DNA from: Agroathelia rolfsii
Taxonomy: Eukaryota; Basidiomycota; Agaricomycetes; Amylocorticiales; Amylocorticiaceae
NCBI GenBank assembly: GCA_018343915.1
Contig: JABRWF010000003.1
Span: 3,906,001-3,970,000, forward strand
Length of the DNA: 64,000 nt
Direction of reading: 5' to 3'
The notes under the pieces are model-generated. The model was not told where the DNA came from, did not search any database, and was given only the letters and a program-made list of their open reading frames with translations. Shown here one piece after another: positions 1-11,200 of the stretch. Positions within the stretch are counted from its first letter, which is position 1, and every line of letters begins with the position of its first letter. The translations under genes were made by a program, and so were the position numbers.

Positions 1-1591
1 GAAAAATGGATTAGGTCCGATGGCACAGTCCGATGGCGCATTTCCATACCATCAGTGATCAGAATACAACCGTCTGGATACGCATTGTATGCCAACTAGC
101 ATCATACGTTAGAGTATAGCGTTGAAACTACGGTAAAGAGGCATATTTACCCGAACGGAATGAGGGTGAGAGTGGATACCGTCCACAATCATCTCGTAAA
201 ATGGTCTTTCAAATGATCCTCCTGGCAAAGCCGGTTTGCGTGTTCGGGGTGATGCAATCCCACTGGGCAAAGGAGAGATGAGTGCGACACTTCGGTGCTG
301 CGCCGCGAGAATGGGTGACTGGGGAGGTGTTTGAATATCATCGAACGCCTCCGATCTCGCAGCTTCGGTGATCTCTGCCTTCAGCTTCTTTGCCTGGACC
401 GCATGGGCTGTCACGACAGACTCGAGGACGGGGTCTTTGGCGCCCAGGTGGAGATGAGAAGAGGCACCCAAGAGACCTATGATAGACGGATCACGATGAT
501 GGAGCTGTGGCATTGCATTGAATAGATGGGTTATGAGCTTCGCGCCATTCTTCGTGGCTTCCACGGCAATGTCGGAAGTGGCAATACTATGATTTTTTTC
601 TCTCTTCTCAGCCAAGATGCAAGCGCATCATTAGATGTAGCCCTCTCACCTATGACCGATAGAGAACGCTACACCGCGTTGGGTGAGCTCATGGATGGCA
701 TCCATAACACCTTCAATTTCAGGAGCGGCCGTGATGATCCTAACCCCACCCTCTCCCGCCGAATTCTGCAAAGCCCAATCTTCCTCGTCTGCGAGATTCT
801 TAGCTCCATAAATTTGCTCAAATGTGCTAAACCCTTCTTTTGCGGACAAGATGAAAGGTGGATCATGGGCGCCACGCTTAGCCATCTGTAAAAATGGTCC
901 TTCGGCGTGCCAACCTAACAGATTGGCGGAGGATGGTAATGACAGTGGGCGAAGGAGTTCCAAAAGTTTGGGGTAAAGTGACTTTTCTTGCGTCTAGAAG
1001 ATTGAGATAACTTGAATTTTAGTACATGCATGAAGGACATCAATAAACACACAATAATAGTAGGGACCAACCTGTAAGAACTTGCTTTTAGGATGTGATT
1101 TTACTTGAGACGCAATAGACGTACGACGTCACTCCAGTCTCTACTATCTTTCTCGAAACAAGCCTCAACCCATTGCGGTACGTCTCATCGTCGCCGTCGT
1201 AAACGGAGAAATCAAAGCCATAAGCACCGTTGATTTGTATGTCAAGAAAACCAGGGCTGCGATTAGCAAGACTTGATTAGAGAGGTCAAGGAGATGTCAT
1301 GTTTCCTTTCGCCTGCCTCAAGATGCTACCCTGCAAATCGATTATCCTTTCTGGTCGCTGGTTCTTCAAGAAGAATGTTTTCTGCGATATACCAAATCAG
1401 TTTCTACTGATACTCTCAACTTACAAAAGAATACATTCTCCTCATGGCCGAGGAGTTCATGCAGATCCAACCTGAGCATCTAGAATAATACCGCGTTCTT
1501 CGTCAATCCAGAGGTCTTTTTTGATCAGCTTTCCATCTTCTTGAGGCAGAAAACAGTTTTTGAAGCAGATCAAGCCGTTGGGAGATGTCAT
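1..1591 (-). CDS. nagA: N-acetylglucosamine-6-phosphate deacetylase (3' end off the window)
   Basis: Cytosolic amidohydrolase that deacetylates GlcNAc-6-phosphate in chitin/GlcNAc catabolism. Exons, 5' to 3': 1591-1472, 1381-1317, 1256-1125, 1071-1053 (19 nt), 993-650, 586-151, 95-<1; frame is kept throughout (about 403 residues present of a usual 420-440). Seen: NGAYGFDFS near residue 71, WHAEGPF at 140-146 with the metal-ligand Glu143, SIGHS at 224-228, THLFNAM at 246-252, VDGIHSH at 361-367, and ITDG with the likely catalytic Asp387 in the last partial exon. The ATG at 1591 starts a typical N terminus (GLICFKNCFLPQEDG). Intron 1316-1257 begins GC and ends AG; that splice gives the expected ILSPGFLDIQ. 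The missing C terminus lies to the left of base 1. Family assignment is firm; splice sites are inferred from conservation. Confidence 0.93.
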
Positions 1592-3709
1592 GTCTATGGT
1601 TTCGTACAAAGGAGGCTTGCTGCGGATCCAGAGATGATTGTAAGAGCTGTGTACAGTATTTGAGACGCTCCAGGCTCTGGTATATCCGCGTAGTGCTACC
1701 CGGGGAGGATCCGAAGCATGTGCTTGCGCCCGGCAATCTGAGCCGAAGAATGAAGCAAGACCAAAGAGAGATACAAGGCCGGGCTAGCATCATGGATGCA
1801 TCATTTCTCGAGAATAAAGTTTTATTCTCTCTCACATGTTACTGCATGCATGGGGATCACCTGGCGTGGAGCACAACAGTTGTCCCTGATGGTAGTCGCA
1901 AGCCAGCTCGTGGATGGGATAAAATAGGGTACGACCGTGCGTTCAGCGCGGCGGAGGTCGAATTCTCGACCCAAGTAGTGTAGTCAAGTGACCACATCGA
2001 TTCCGAATTCACAATTGACCACATGATTGCAGCCCAGTTGATTAACAACTTGAACTTGGTCGAATTTACTAGCTAGCCGATGCAAGTCATCGATATGTTC
2101 CAACTTCAGGCTTATTCTCGTCCTTTTTAATTTTTGATTTTTTTTTAAAATTTAATTTAATTTAATTTTTTTGCAAGCATCACACCCGTTTTCACCACTG
2201 AGCCTTTAAAGAAAATGTGGAAAAGACAAGCCCCAATACAATTACTGCTAGTTGTAGAGCAATACAGTCCCTGGCACAAGTGATGTATCGGGTGACGAGG
2301 TCATGTTTCAAATTGCACATTTTATGTGTAGTTCACGTGTGGGATCTTCAGACCTTCAGCTTCAAGTCTTTCCTAGACCCGGACATTAAGCTAATCAGAA
2401 TCAAATCGCGCCGTTCTCTGCCACAATCGCCCGTAAAATGAATCACCATTATCGATGTGATAAACTGTATTTCGAACTAACTCAAGCCAAGTCATTCTGT
2501 GGTTGCTGAACTTTCAATGAACCGGTTTATCTAAGAACCTGTTCTCTTACTAGGGCAAATACCACGATTGTGGCGCCTTTGCCGTCCATTCGAGCTCATC
2601 CATGCGTTAATACTTCACTATTACTGATTATGTACTAATCCTATCGAAAAGGACCCATTTTTGTCTTTGAGCTGAATTACGCGCCGTTGGGCATACATCC
2701 TGCCCAGCCATCACGCAGCGTAACCGTCAATTTCAACATTCCAGCTGTCCATCTGCATCAGCCTTGTTTTTGTACGTGCTGGATACACGCCCATCAGACG
2801 TATAATGGTTTACCAGAAACCGACGCCGCTCATTTATCCCAGGTCGGAGTGCTCAACAAAAGATGCATTTCAGGGGCTATTGTGACCTTATTTGAAATGC
2901 TTTGTTCCCATTCTATTTCTCACTCTTACCTTGAAATCTATTTTTCCCGATGTCACTCGTAGATAGATGGTGATCCTGTGCCACGGTTCGTAGCAATTGT
3001 GTATATTGTATCGCAACACTTCAATGCATCAATGACGCATAAATTACGATTTGTGCGGCGTCGTGGTTGAAAACAAGGTCAAGATCTAGACAGTGTTCCA
3101 TTGAGTCACTTATTAATTAGTCTGTCGCCTCTCTCGACATCGCATCATGATCCATGTGCTCTCAAGCTCAAACTGGAACACAATGTAAATTTGATAGATC
3201 AATACCTTATTTTCGTTTTTTACATTCAAGCCGAGACAAAACAACGCCGTTGACGTCATTGAAACAGTTCAACATGACCCTATCCTCGAGCACAGTAATC
3301 GTGGTTGATGATCTTGCGTATAGAGGAGCACAAAGCCCAGACATTCCTTAACAAGCTAAATTTGCATACATCCTTCATTCATGGTATTACATGATCTAAA
3401 TGTATACATATCCAGAAGGAAAGTAGATCTCGATAATAAATGTGTATTTGCGCCATCAGGTTGCACTTAGCATTACCCAATCGTGATACATAGAAAAGAA
3501 TTCTCTATTAGTGAATTCATCCCCCAATAGACATAGGTACGTCTATCGGGTTCCCAAAGCTGTTGATACAATTCCTAGGCCACGCTTTTTCGTAAATGAA
3601 CAAAGAAAACAAGTGGACGAGAGGCGAGAGAAAACAAAATAAAAGGAAGAGGAAATAAAAAGCCTGATGATGCTAGGGCCGGCGGAGGTTACTCAGCTGA
3701 CTCTCCGAC
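1592..3709. other. Intergenic region, no gene supported
   Basis: About 2.1 kb between the start of the deacetylase gene and the 3' end of the NMN adenylyltransferase gene. It must hold the deacetylase promoter and the adenylyltransferase 3' UTR. There are T- and A-rich runs (for example 2125-2170) and only short, unconserved open frames. I see no transposon ends, tRNA or repeat. Confidence 0.6.
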
Positions 3710-5236
3710 TCATGCCTTCTGGGCCGCAGCGGCAGTGGCACTAGAGGCAGCTTCCTTCTCCTTCCCCTTACTCTTGTCAATTTTGTCGCCATCAGGGTCA
3801 CGATACAACTGATGTTCCTCGATATAGTCCACGACGGGTGCCGGGAGGAGATACATAACAGATAGCCCACGGCGGAGGAAGAGCCGAACCTTGGTCGAGG
3901 ATACGTCGTTCTGGATCAACTGCGAAATGAGATAGATGTTGTTCCGCCATCGTGCCAAGTTCTCCGTGGCCTGCTCCATACCGGAGCCGGCTCGTTCGAC
4001 AATAAAAGTACCGTACCGGCCAAGAATGTGATCCAGCTATAATGAAAAAAAAACAATAAGGTCAGGGCAGTACAGAAGAAAGAAGGGGATAGACGTGATG
4101 GGGAGAGGGGGGCAGAAGCAGTTCATCAGACTCGATTATCAGTTGAGCACAAGGGAATGGAGCCGGTTCGTAAAAGAACTCAATGTATAGGCATTGTTTG
4201 TCCACCCTCTTTTTTTGTTCCCACTTGGGATATAACGGTAGAAGCGCATCTTGACTTACGTCTGGAAAAGACCACACGCCGGGCTCGCTCATGGTGCTGA
4301 TGAGATCCGAGCCCGCGAGGAGCATAACACGGACATTGCGTTGTTCACCATCGGCCGTCTGGACACCTCCACGTAATGTATTGATTTCGTAGTCAAAATG
4401 ATCCAAGACGACAGCAGTACGCTGGTAATCCTTAAACGCCTCCCATGCGTCAACCATGAGCCATGATGAGGTCTGATCTGCCGCCAGTGTACACATGTTC
4501 ACCCTGGATTGATATAGTTTCAGATTGACATTATCTTTTCTTGTCAAAGAACATTAATTCAGGAAAGAAAGAAAAAACTCGAAGAGCGTCAGCACAGGCT
4601 ACCACAAATGGTAAGTTAGTGCCAAGTGCTTTGTCTCGCTTTGATTACTGCATGTGCCGCCAGGCTTTGAGCTTGTGAAACTTCCTATTTTCAATTAAAT
4701 AAACAGGAAGAAGGCAATGATCCTAAATAGGCACAGCAAAACGCGAAGTGTGGAGCGGTCACCAAACACTACCGCAACAGCGGCAGAAACTCCGCCAATC
4801 ATCGCATGCAGCGAGGACACCAGTTCACATATACAGATAGATAGCATGAAAATTTTCAGGAAGACTCGTGGTGTATAGAACACGATGGGGTCAAAGTGTA
4901 TAGATAAAGACGGCACGCTTACCGATGTGTCGCAGAAAGGAGGCCTGCCTTGCGATACTCATCGCTAACAGGACTGAGGTATCCACCGACAATTTCAAAG
5001 TCGGTGTTTTGTCTAACGTAGTCCTTGGCCATCTCGAACATACGTAGATGAAGGTATGTCACTGGGCTAAAGGAACCGCAAGCGACGAGGACGATGGGCT
5101 GCTTGGTGGAGTCCCGCAACGTCTTCTGGAGTCGGTGCGTTGGGAAAACATAATTAGGTGGATTCGAGAATGGTTGTTCTGTCGTCGCAGCATGAGCAAG
5201 GTCTGTGGGAGTGTTGAGCTCTCCTGTTGGGTTCAT
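3710..5236 (-). CDS. nma1: Nicotinamide/nicotinate mononucleotide adenylyltransferase
   Basis: Makes NAD (or nicotinate adenine dinucleotide) from NMN/NaMN and ATP, the last shared step of NAD synthesis and salvage. Exons 5236-4923, 4503-4260, 4036-3710 encode 294 residues. Seen: the nucleotidyltransferase motif GSFSPVT at residues 54-60 followed by the HxxH-type His63, the central segment MLLAGSDLI and EPGVWS, and the second phosphate-binding motif SSTKVR at 232-237, all in the order of eukaryotic NMNATs. The C terminus is a low-complexity Lys/Ala tail (about 25 residues). The first intron (4922-4504) is 419 nt, far longer than the others in the window. Start ATG at 5236 is the first in frame upstream of the catalytic motif. 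Confidence 0.93.
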
Positions 5237-6468
5237 GGTTGTTGCAACGAATAGAATAAATGATTGGGTTTAGCTTTGCTGATGTGAGGAAGAGGATAAT
5301 CGTATTTCGGCAGGTAGACTCTTTGGGGAAAAGACTGGAAGCTAGGTTGTGTGCGTAGTATGTGGTGTGTATCTCAAAAGATAAATAACGACAACGCCTG
5401 AGGAAGGCCAGCTACGGATGAGGCGCTATGAAGAATCCATCTGCTTAGCAAATAGCGAGTCATTTGGCACCGATGTATTCGTCATGCCGGCCGGGAACTC
5501 CATATATGGCAAAGTGCGGAATCAGGCGATACTCGGAATAGATCGCATTGGTCGGCGGATTGCGGCAGCTTAGGAATACATCATACATCTGACTCATTGA
5601 TATCCTCCTACTACCTACCGATCGGACAATAAATAAATAAAAAGTCGGACGAATATAATCATTGTAGTACAACCACCTAAGTACCCTTCTGCTCTATAGC
5701 CACAGAAGATCTCATATGTTGGAGCAGGAGCCCCATTGCGCCAGTATATGATACCATCAAAATATGATGGATCTCGAATATCATTCACATTTCGATTTGC
5801 TTGGAATCAACACGTCTCGTATACTAACATTTCTTCTGAGAGTATAGTACTGCCATTCACACGGCCGAGCGACCAATCTTTGCGTCGGAGACGGCCCAAC
5901 CGGTAGTCGGGGAGGAGTATAGATGCCCGAAGGTAGTTGTATCGCTGCTGGGACTTCGGGATCACACGCTATTAGTTTTTCATGATCATAAGTATTATGC
6001 AGAAACACACATAAGAACAACATATCAGAGTATCCTAAAAACGGTGTAGTAACGATACAAACAAACAATTGCAAGATATGCCAAGCGTGTAGCTAATAGA
6101 ATAAAAGACAGGGGGTCCAGCGCCAATAGCAGCATAGCAGGTGTGATGGTTATAGTGGTGTGTATGGGGGCGGGGGTATTCAATTCTTCGCCCTGGGCCC
6201 ATTCGCCAGTAACGAGAGAAAACAAAGGCACAATAGGTAAAACAACAAATATCAGAAATAAGTTGATGAGACGGGGTAAGACCTTGCCCTATTAGTAGGC
6301 AAGAGTCGCAAGAGATAGGTAACGAAGTGACGAATAAGCCGAACAGCACATAACAGATAATGGCATACATTTTTTTTTCAAGACAGCGTAGGGGGAGGGG
6401 GAGGGGGAGGGAAATAATAATGAATAGATGAAGGAATGAGGTGAGAAAGAGAGCGAAGAGGATAGCAA
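5237..6468. other. Intergenic region with G-rich tract
   Basis: About 1.2 kb between the NMN adenylyltransferase start and the bZIP stop. It holds the adenylyltransferase promoter and the bZIP 3' UTR. Open frames here are low-complexity and have no recognisable domain. A G-rich tract lies at 6391-6411. Confidence 0.55.
6391..6411 (+). repeat. G-run tract, potential G-quadruplex
   Basis: Three runs of five G and one of three G, separated by single A bases, on the + strand. It sits about 60 bases beyond the bZIP stop codon, so the bZIP transcript would carry the C-rich complement in its 3' UTR. Quadruplex formation is inferred only from the pattern. Confidence 0.6.
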
Positions 6469-8297
6469 TCACCGCATGTGCACTTTCCACTGTTCATGCT
6501 GTGCTGCAAGCTGCTTAAGCTCTGTCTGCATGCGGCGTCGATGAGCCTCCGAGCTTGGCGGAGAGATTGGTGACGAAGATGAAAGAGGAAGGGTTGGCAA
6601 TGAGTTGCGAATGCCATTGTATGGGGGAGCTGCTGCACTAAAGGAGAAGTCACGATGAGAGAAGGCTCCCCCGAGGTACGATGCCAGGCGATCATCAGCT
6701 GGGCTGGATGAGCCCAGATAAGGCGGGGGGCTTGATTGAGGGTATGACTCCCCAGCTGGGGTGCAACCTGCGTCAAAGGGGTTGCGGAAAGAGGTCTCAT
6801 CCCATGACGGTGGTGCATCATCTAACTTAGCGCCGTACGTCAGGAAAGAGCCAGCGACCGCCGCTGATGCAGGGGCTGATGATGAGCCTGTCGACGATGA
6901 CCCACTGGGCATAGTCTGGGAGCGTGCTCGGAGCTTGAGGTCCATCGAGTTTTTGTCGAAGGAAAGATCAATGTTCCTCGTAAGCGCATCATACTCCGTT
7001 TTGGGGGCCTCGAGCGTACGAGCAGGAAATGCTGCCGCACCGAACGCTCGGTCGCCTGACTCGGTCAAGGATTTCTCAGCGGTGTCTCGTGACCAGTTGA
7101 GACCGTTGCTGCCGTAAGCGTACAGCTGATACTCGGGCGGAAATTGTGCGGGGCCAGGCGTATCCACCAGCTCGCCGGTAAAATTAGCAGAGCCCGTAGG
7201 CAATTGTAGCAGCGATGGCAGCGAGCGCATGGGTACCTGTGAAATGGGAGATGTTATGTGGCGCAGTTAGTCTCTCTTTCTCGTGGAGTCAATGCACTCT
7301 AAAGAGTATAGCCGGCTTACCTGGACACCGATGTTTGAGTAGTGTGAGCCTGACGCCTGCACGCCCATCGATCTGCTTGAGCATCGTGGTGACTTGCCAG
7401 TGAGCCGACGCTCTAGCTCTCCAAGTAACTCAGACTCGCGACCCTCAGCTGCGCGTAGACGTGCACGCAGGTGTTGGACTTCGGCTAAGAGCTGGCTCGT
7501 CGAGGTATCCACAGCCCCCTCATTGGCGCGAGCGAGGGCATGCAAACGCGTATTCTCCTTTTCGAGCTCTGCTACGCGGCTAAAGGACGCATATATTGAG
7601 CATGATTAGGACCGTCTGCTAGAAACTGGCCACCCAAGGCATGGGAAGAGAGGATAGGGAAGGGGGAATCGGGTAGAAGGCCTTTGAAAGAGACCAACAC
7701 TCACGCTTCCATGTTTTCAAACTCTTCACGTTTCCTTTGCCGAGATAAGAAAGCAGCAGCACGGTTTTTGACCAGGCGAGCCTCTCGTTTGCTCAGACCG
7801 GTCACATCCGGATGAACAAAGTCCTTCGTGCTCACGCGTTCGTGGGACACACGAGGCTTCTTGGTAGGCACAGGGGTAGGACTACAAGATCGTTTCATGG
7901 CATTGGTAGGTGAAGATGAGGTATTGGTTGGAGAGGGCGACGCTGACGTTGAAGGTGTCAACGGCGGCTCGGACGAATCCATACAATCAAATATTTGTTG
8001 AGTTGAGATGCAAAGATCTGGTTGTACGGGTGCAGAATCGGCAATGGCTGCCTGCCGCAGGAGGGCACTAGCCTCATTGAGCGGAGACGCAGGCTCGCAA
8101 GAACTAGTGGAGGTGGGTGGCGACGGAGGAAGATCGAAGAAGTTGAATGGCTTTTGCGCGTCCGGAGAGAGGAGTGTTTTACTAGACACGTTGTTCCATG
8201 CCACTGAGGTGGGGGAGTGCGATACCTCTGACTTTGTTACCGACTCAAGGGATGAGAGAGGCTGCACGGCCAAAGAAGGAACAGATGGCCTCGACAT
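6469..8297 (-). CDS. bZIP transcription factor
   Basis: Nuclear DNA-binding protein of 539 residues; exons 8297-7705, 7579-7321, 7236-6469. The basic region lies at about 168-198 and contains the N-x-x-A-A-x-x-S-R core (NRAAAFLSR) followed by RKREEF; the leucine zipper follows across the first intron (MEARVAELEKEN). Two features look like the CREB/ATF6 type: the KNR-x-x-A core and the acidic MEARV junction. The N-terminal half is Ser/Thr/Pro-rich with a patch KKPRVSHER that could be a nuclear signal; the C-terminal half is Ser/Pro-rich and disordered. No membrane segment is present. An unfolded-protein-response role (HAC1/XBP1-like) is possible but not shown by the sequence. Its upstream region is the longest gene-free stretch of the window. 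Confidence 0.88.
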
Positions 8298-11200
8298 TTT
8301 CCGTAGCTAATAATTATTGACCTTTTGGCGTGAAATAAAAGGATGGGAGGGGGGGAGGGGGAAGAGGGACTCGAAGGAGAGATTGCCGGTCGCAAGAGTT
8401 ATGTGGAGGGGATGCAGCAGCAATCAACCGCAGAGAACTTTGTGGGGACCGTTTGGAGAAGGCTTTAAGATGTGCGACGTTCTTAGGGTTATATATCGCA
8501 CGTCCTTAGATGGGACTGAACTGGGACTGGGAGGGAAGGAGGGTCCGGGTCCGTCTCATCCATGATGATGAACTGAAGCAAGCCTGATCAGGATCTCTCG
8601 CCTGCACGGTTCGAGGCTATTCCAGGACAACGAATCTGTACCGAGGTCCGGGAAGCACTTCGGATCCGAAAGGTAGGCTTCCTAATATTTTGAAGTGAAT
8701 GTAATTGGCCAGCTGCAAAGCGAGATGGCTCGGCCCGGTAACATCGCGTTTCTGCCGGGAGGCAAGAGCAAGGCTAGTTGGATTGGTTTACAAGTGGGGT
8801 GATTTGAGGAGCTGAGGGGCGTTGTTGGGGATACAGTTTCGATCGGTAGCTGTCATTGAAGGATCAGCGTGTAAACTTTCGATCGTTGTATTGTCGCCCA
8901 TGGCCACGATGTGAAGATGAGGCAACGTTAGCTGACAACCTATAGCCCGTCCCTTACGGTCGCTGCCGCGGGTAACGCCTAGTGAGGTCACGACTCGACA
9001 ACCAGCTTACTTGTGCTGGATCGGATACAGTAGGTGAAAAGCAGGCTGAATGGGAGCACGGAGAGGGTTTCCTTCTGCGGTTGGTAGCGACGAGCGAGTT
9101 TGAGTCAGTTCGAGTGTTGTTCATATCAGGGAGTGTCGCAGATGCATCAGGGATGCACTACATCTGAGATGAGGGTTCCCATGATCATAGTCGGGTCAAT
9201 GCAGAGCGACAGAGAGCGCAGGAGCCGAGGCTCACTCGTCTGTGTTGCCTCCCTACCTTGCTTGAATCTCGGCATAGTTGGTGGGGGCGTTTTCTCTGTT
9301 GCAGGAGAGCACAAGACACGTCCCCTCTCAAACTCCCTTCCAAAGAAGGTAATTTATCACGAGAGCAGGTCCTGCTAAAGGTGCCGATGGCGAGGAACAA
9401 AAGAACTGATGCGCTCGCTCATTCTGAATTGAACCAAACCAACGTCGATCCTGGATAACAAGTACGAGAGCACGGAAGGCGGAGCAGCAACAGGGCAGCC
9501 CTGTTGGGCTTGGTCTCGGCACATCAGCCATCTATTCACTCACTGATGTTGCTCAATGCGAAAAGACGAGATGGGGCACAGAAGGCGGTGCAGTTATGGC
9601 TCAGAAATATTAACAGTAAAATAAAATGGAAACACAGGTGGTCGTTTGCGTGTTTGTGTGCAGCTGAGGGCATCCGCCTCGGTGGCAATTTACGGACGCA
9701 AAGCGAAACGGTGGAAAATTCCGTTCGATGGAAGCCGGTTGTCAGCAGCCCTCACGTGTCCGGAAGCAAGTCGGCAACTAGTTATTCACCGGTGCGCACG
9801 CCTTATCAGCGTCAATCTCTCTCATCGATTTCCTAGCACACCCAAATTGGGATAGCCATGGCTCACACACTCCCGCCTTGCGCCGATCGAGCACGAGGAG
9901 ACATGACGTACGCCTGACTGCCCTTACTGCCTTTTACCCCGCAATGCCCGCTCTTACCTTCCTTATTTCCCCTCTGGGGCACTAAGCGTGTCTATGTGCT
10001 TCTTGTGATGACCGCCATTTTTATCTGACACATTTTCTGTATTTCGTCTTGCATTTTCGCCGCCACCCCACCGTAGGCATCGATTCCGTCGGCAGGCACA
10101 TTTGCATGTATCTGCAGCTATGCGGTACGGTGGTATGCGTAATGTCCGGATACAAGTGCGGCGATCCCTGCCAATTTTGTTGCCCTGGACTCGGAGACGC
10201 CTACATATGGTCCGCGGTTAAGGAGTTTTGAGAGGACAAACAGAATGTACACGGAACTTGTCTAAACCATCACCATTAGTATGCCTCCTCACGAGACACA
10301 GTAGTTCAATACGCACTTTTAGGCACATTCTTGTCTGGTTACTCGTGTATTCAGTCTATTACGGAACTTACAAAGCTCCTTGTCTTTCATCGTCCCGTAA
10401 GCCGTATCACATTGATCACCCCCTGTCTGTCAGCGCTTGCATATGGCGCCGTGGGGTCAAGCAAGCATATTTCAGCAGCCCTCTTCAGCACCATTGCGCC
10501 CCATGACGTCAGGCGCGAGTCCTGCGCCGGATACTGGTTCCAAAAACTGCAATCATTTGTTTGCAACCACAGCTTTCTGACACTTCCGATGGATTTATTT
10601 ATCAAGGTCTTAACCCATCGTGATCCATCATCCCAGCTACCAAGGAAGGGATAGCGAGGAGGTTAGATAAAGATACACCGGTGTCATGCACCCGTAATGT
10701 CCGATCAGAACTTTTCATAGCGGTCTGGAAGATGCGATGCGATTTGATCATGATGATGCGGCTGGCGCCCTTGCCTCTTTTGCACGTAGTACCCTTGACC
10801 TGCCGCTCATTGTATCGCTGAGAAGGAGAACCCCCCCCCCTTTTTTTTTCTGTGAATGCGATCAAAAAAATGAGTTTCAGAATTGGAAATACCAAAAAGT
10901 ATGACTTAATGCCAAGAAAACTCGAACGTGAATTCTTTTCATTTTTCACTCGAAACAGACGAGAGGTTCGGCATCTAAAGCTTGTTTTGATCTTGACTGT
11001 TCTGGGTATCACAAAATTGAAATAACTCTTCTTGAGGACCTAAGTTCAAATACTTGTCCGAGAAATTCCGCATTTGGCGACCTTCCAAGGTTTCTCTGGA
11101 ACCCGCCGGTGAACGAGCGAAAAGCTGAAATATCTGATCATATTGATGATAGTGATAAAAAACGGTGGTGACGCGATCTATGCCTGTTTTCCCCTGGGGG

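Noticed and set aside
10602..11012. Minus-strand open frame of 136 codons in the gene-free stretch.
   Set aside because: Starts without a convincing context, contains homopolymer-coded runs and has no recognisable motif.
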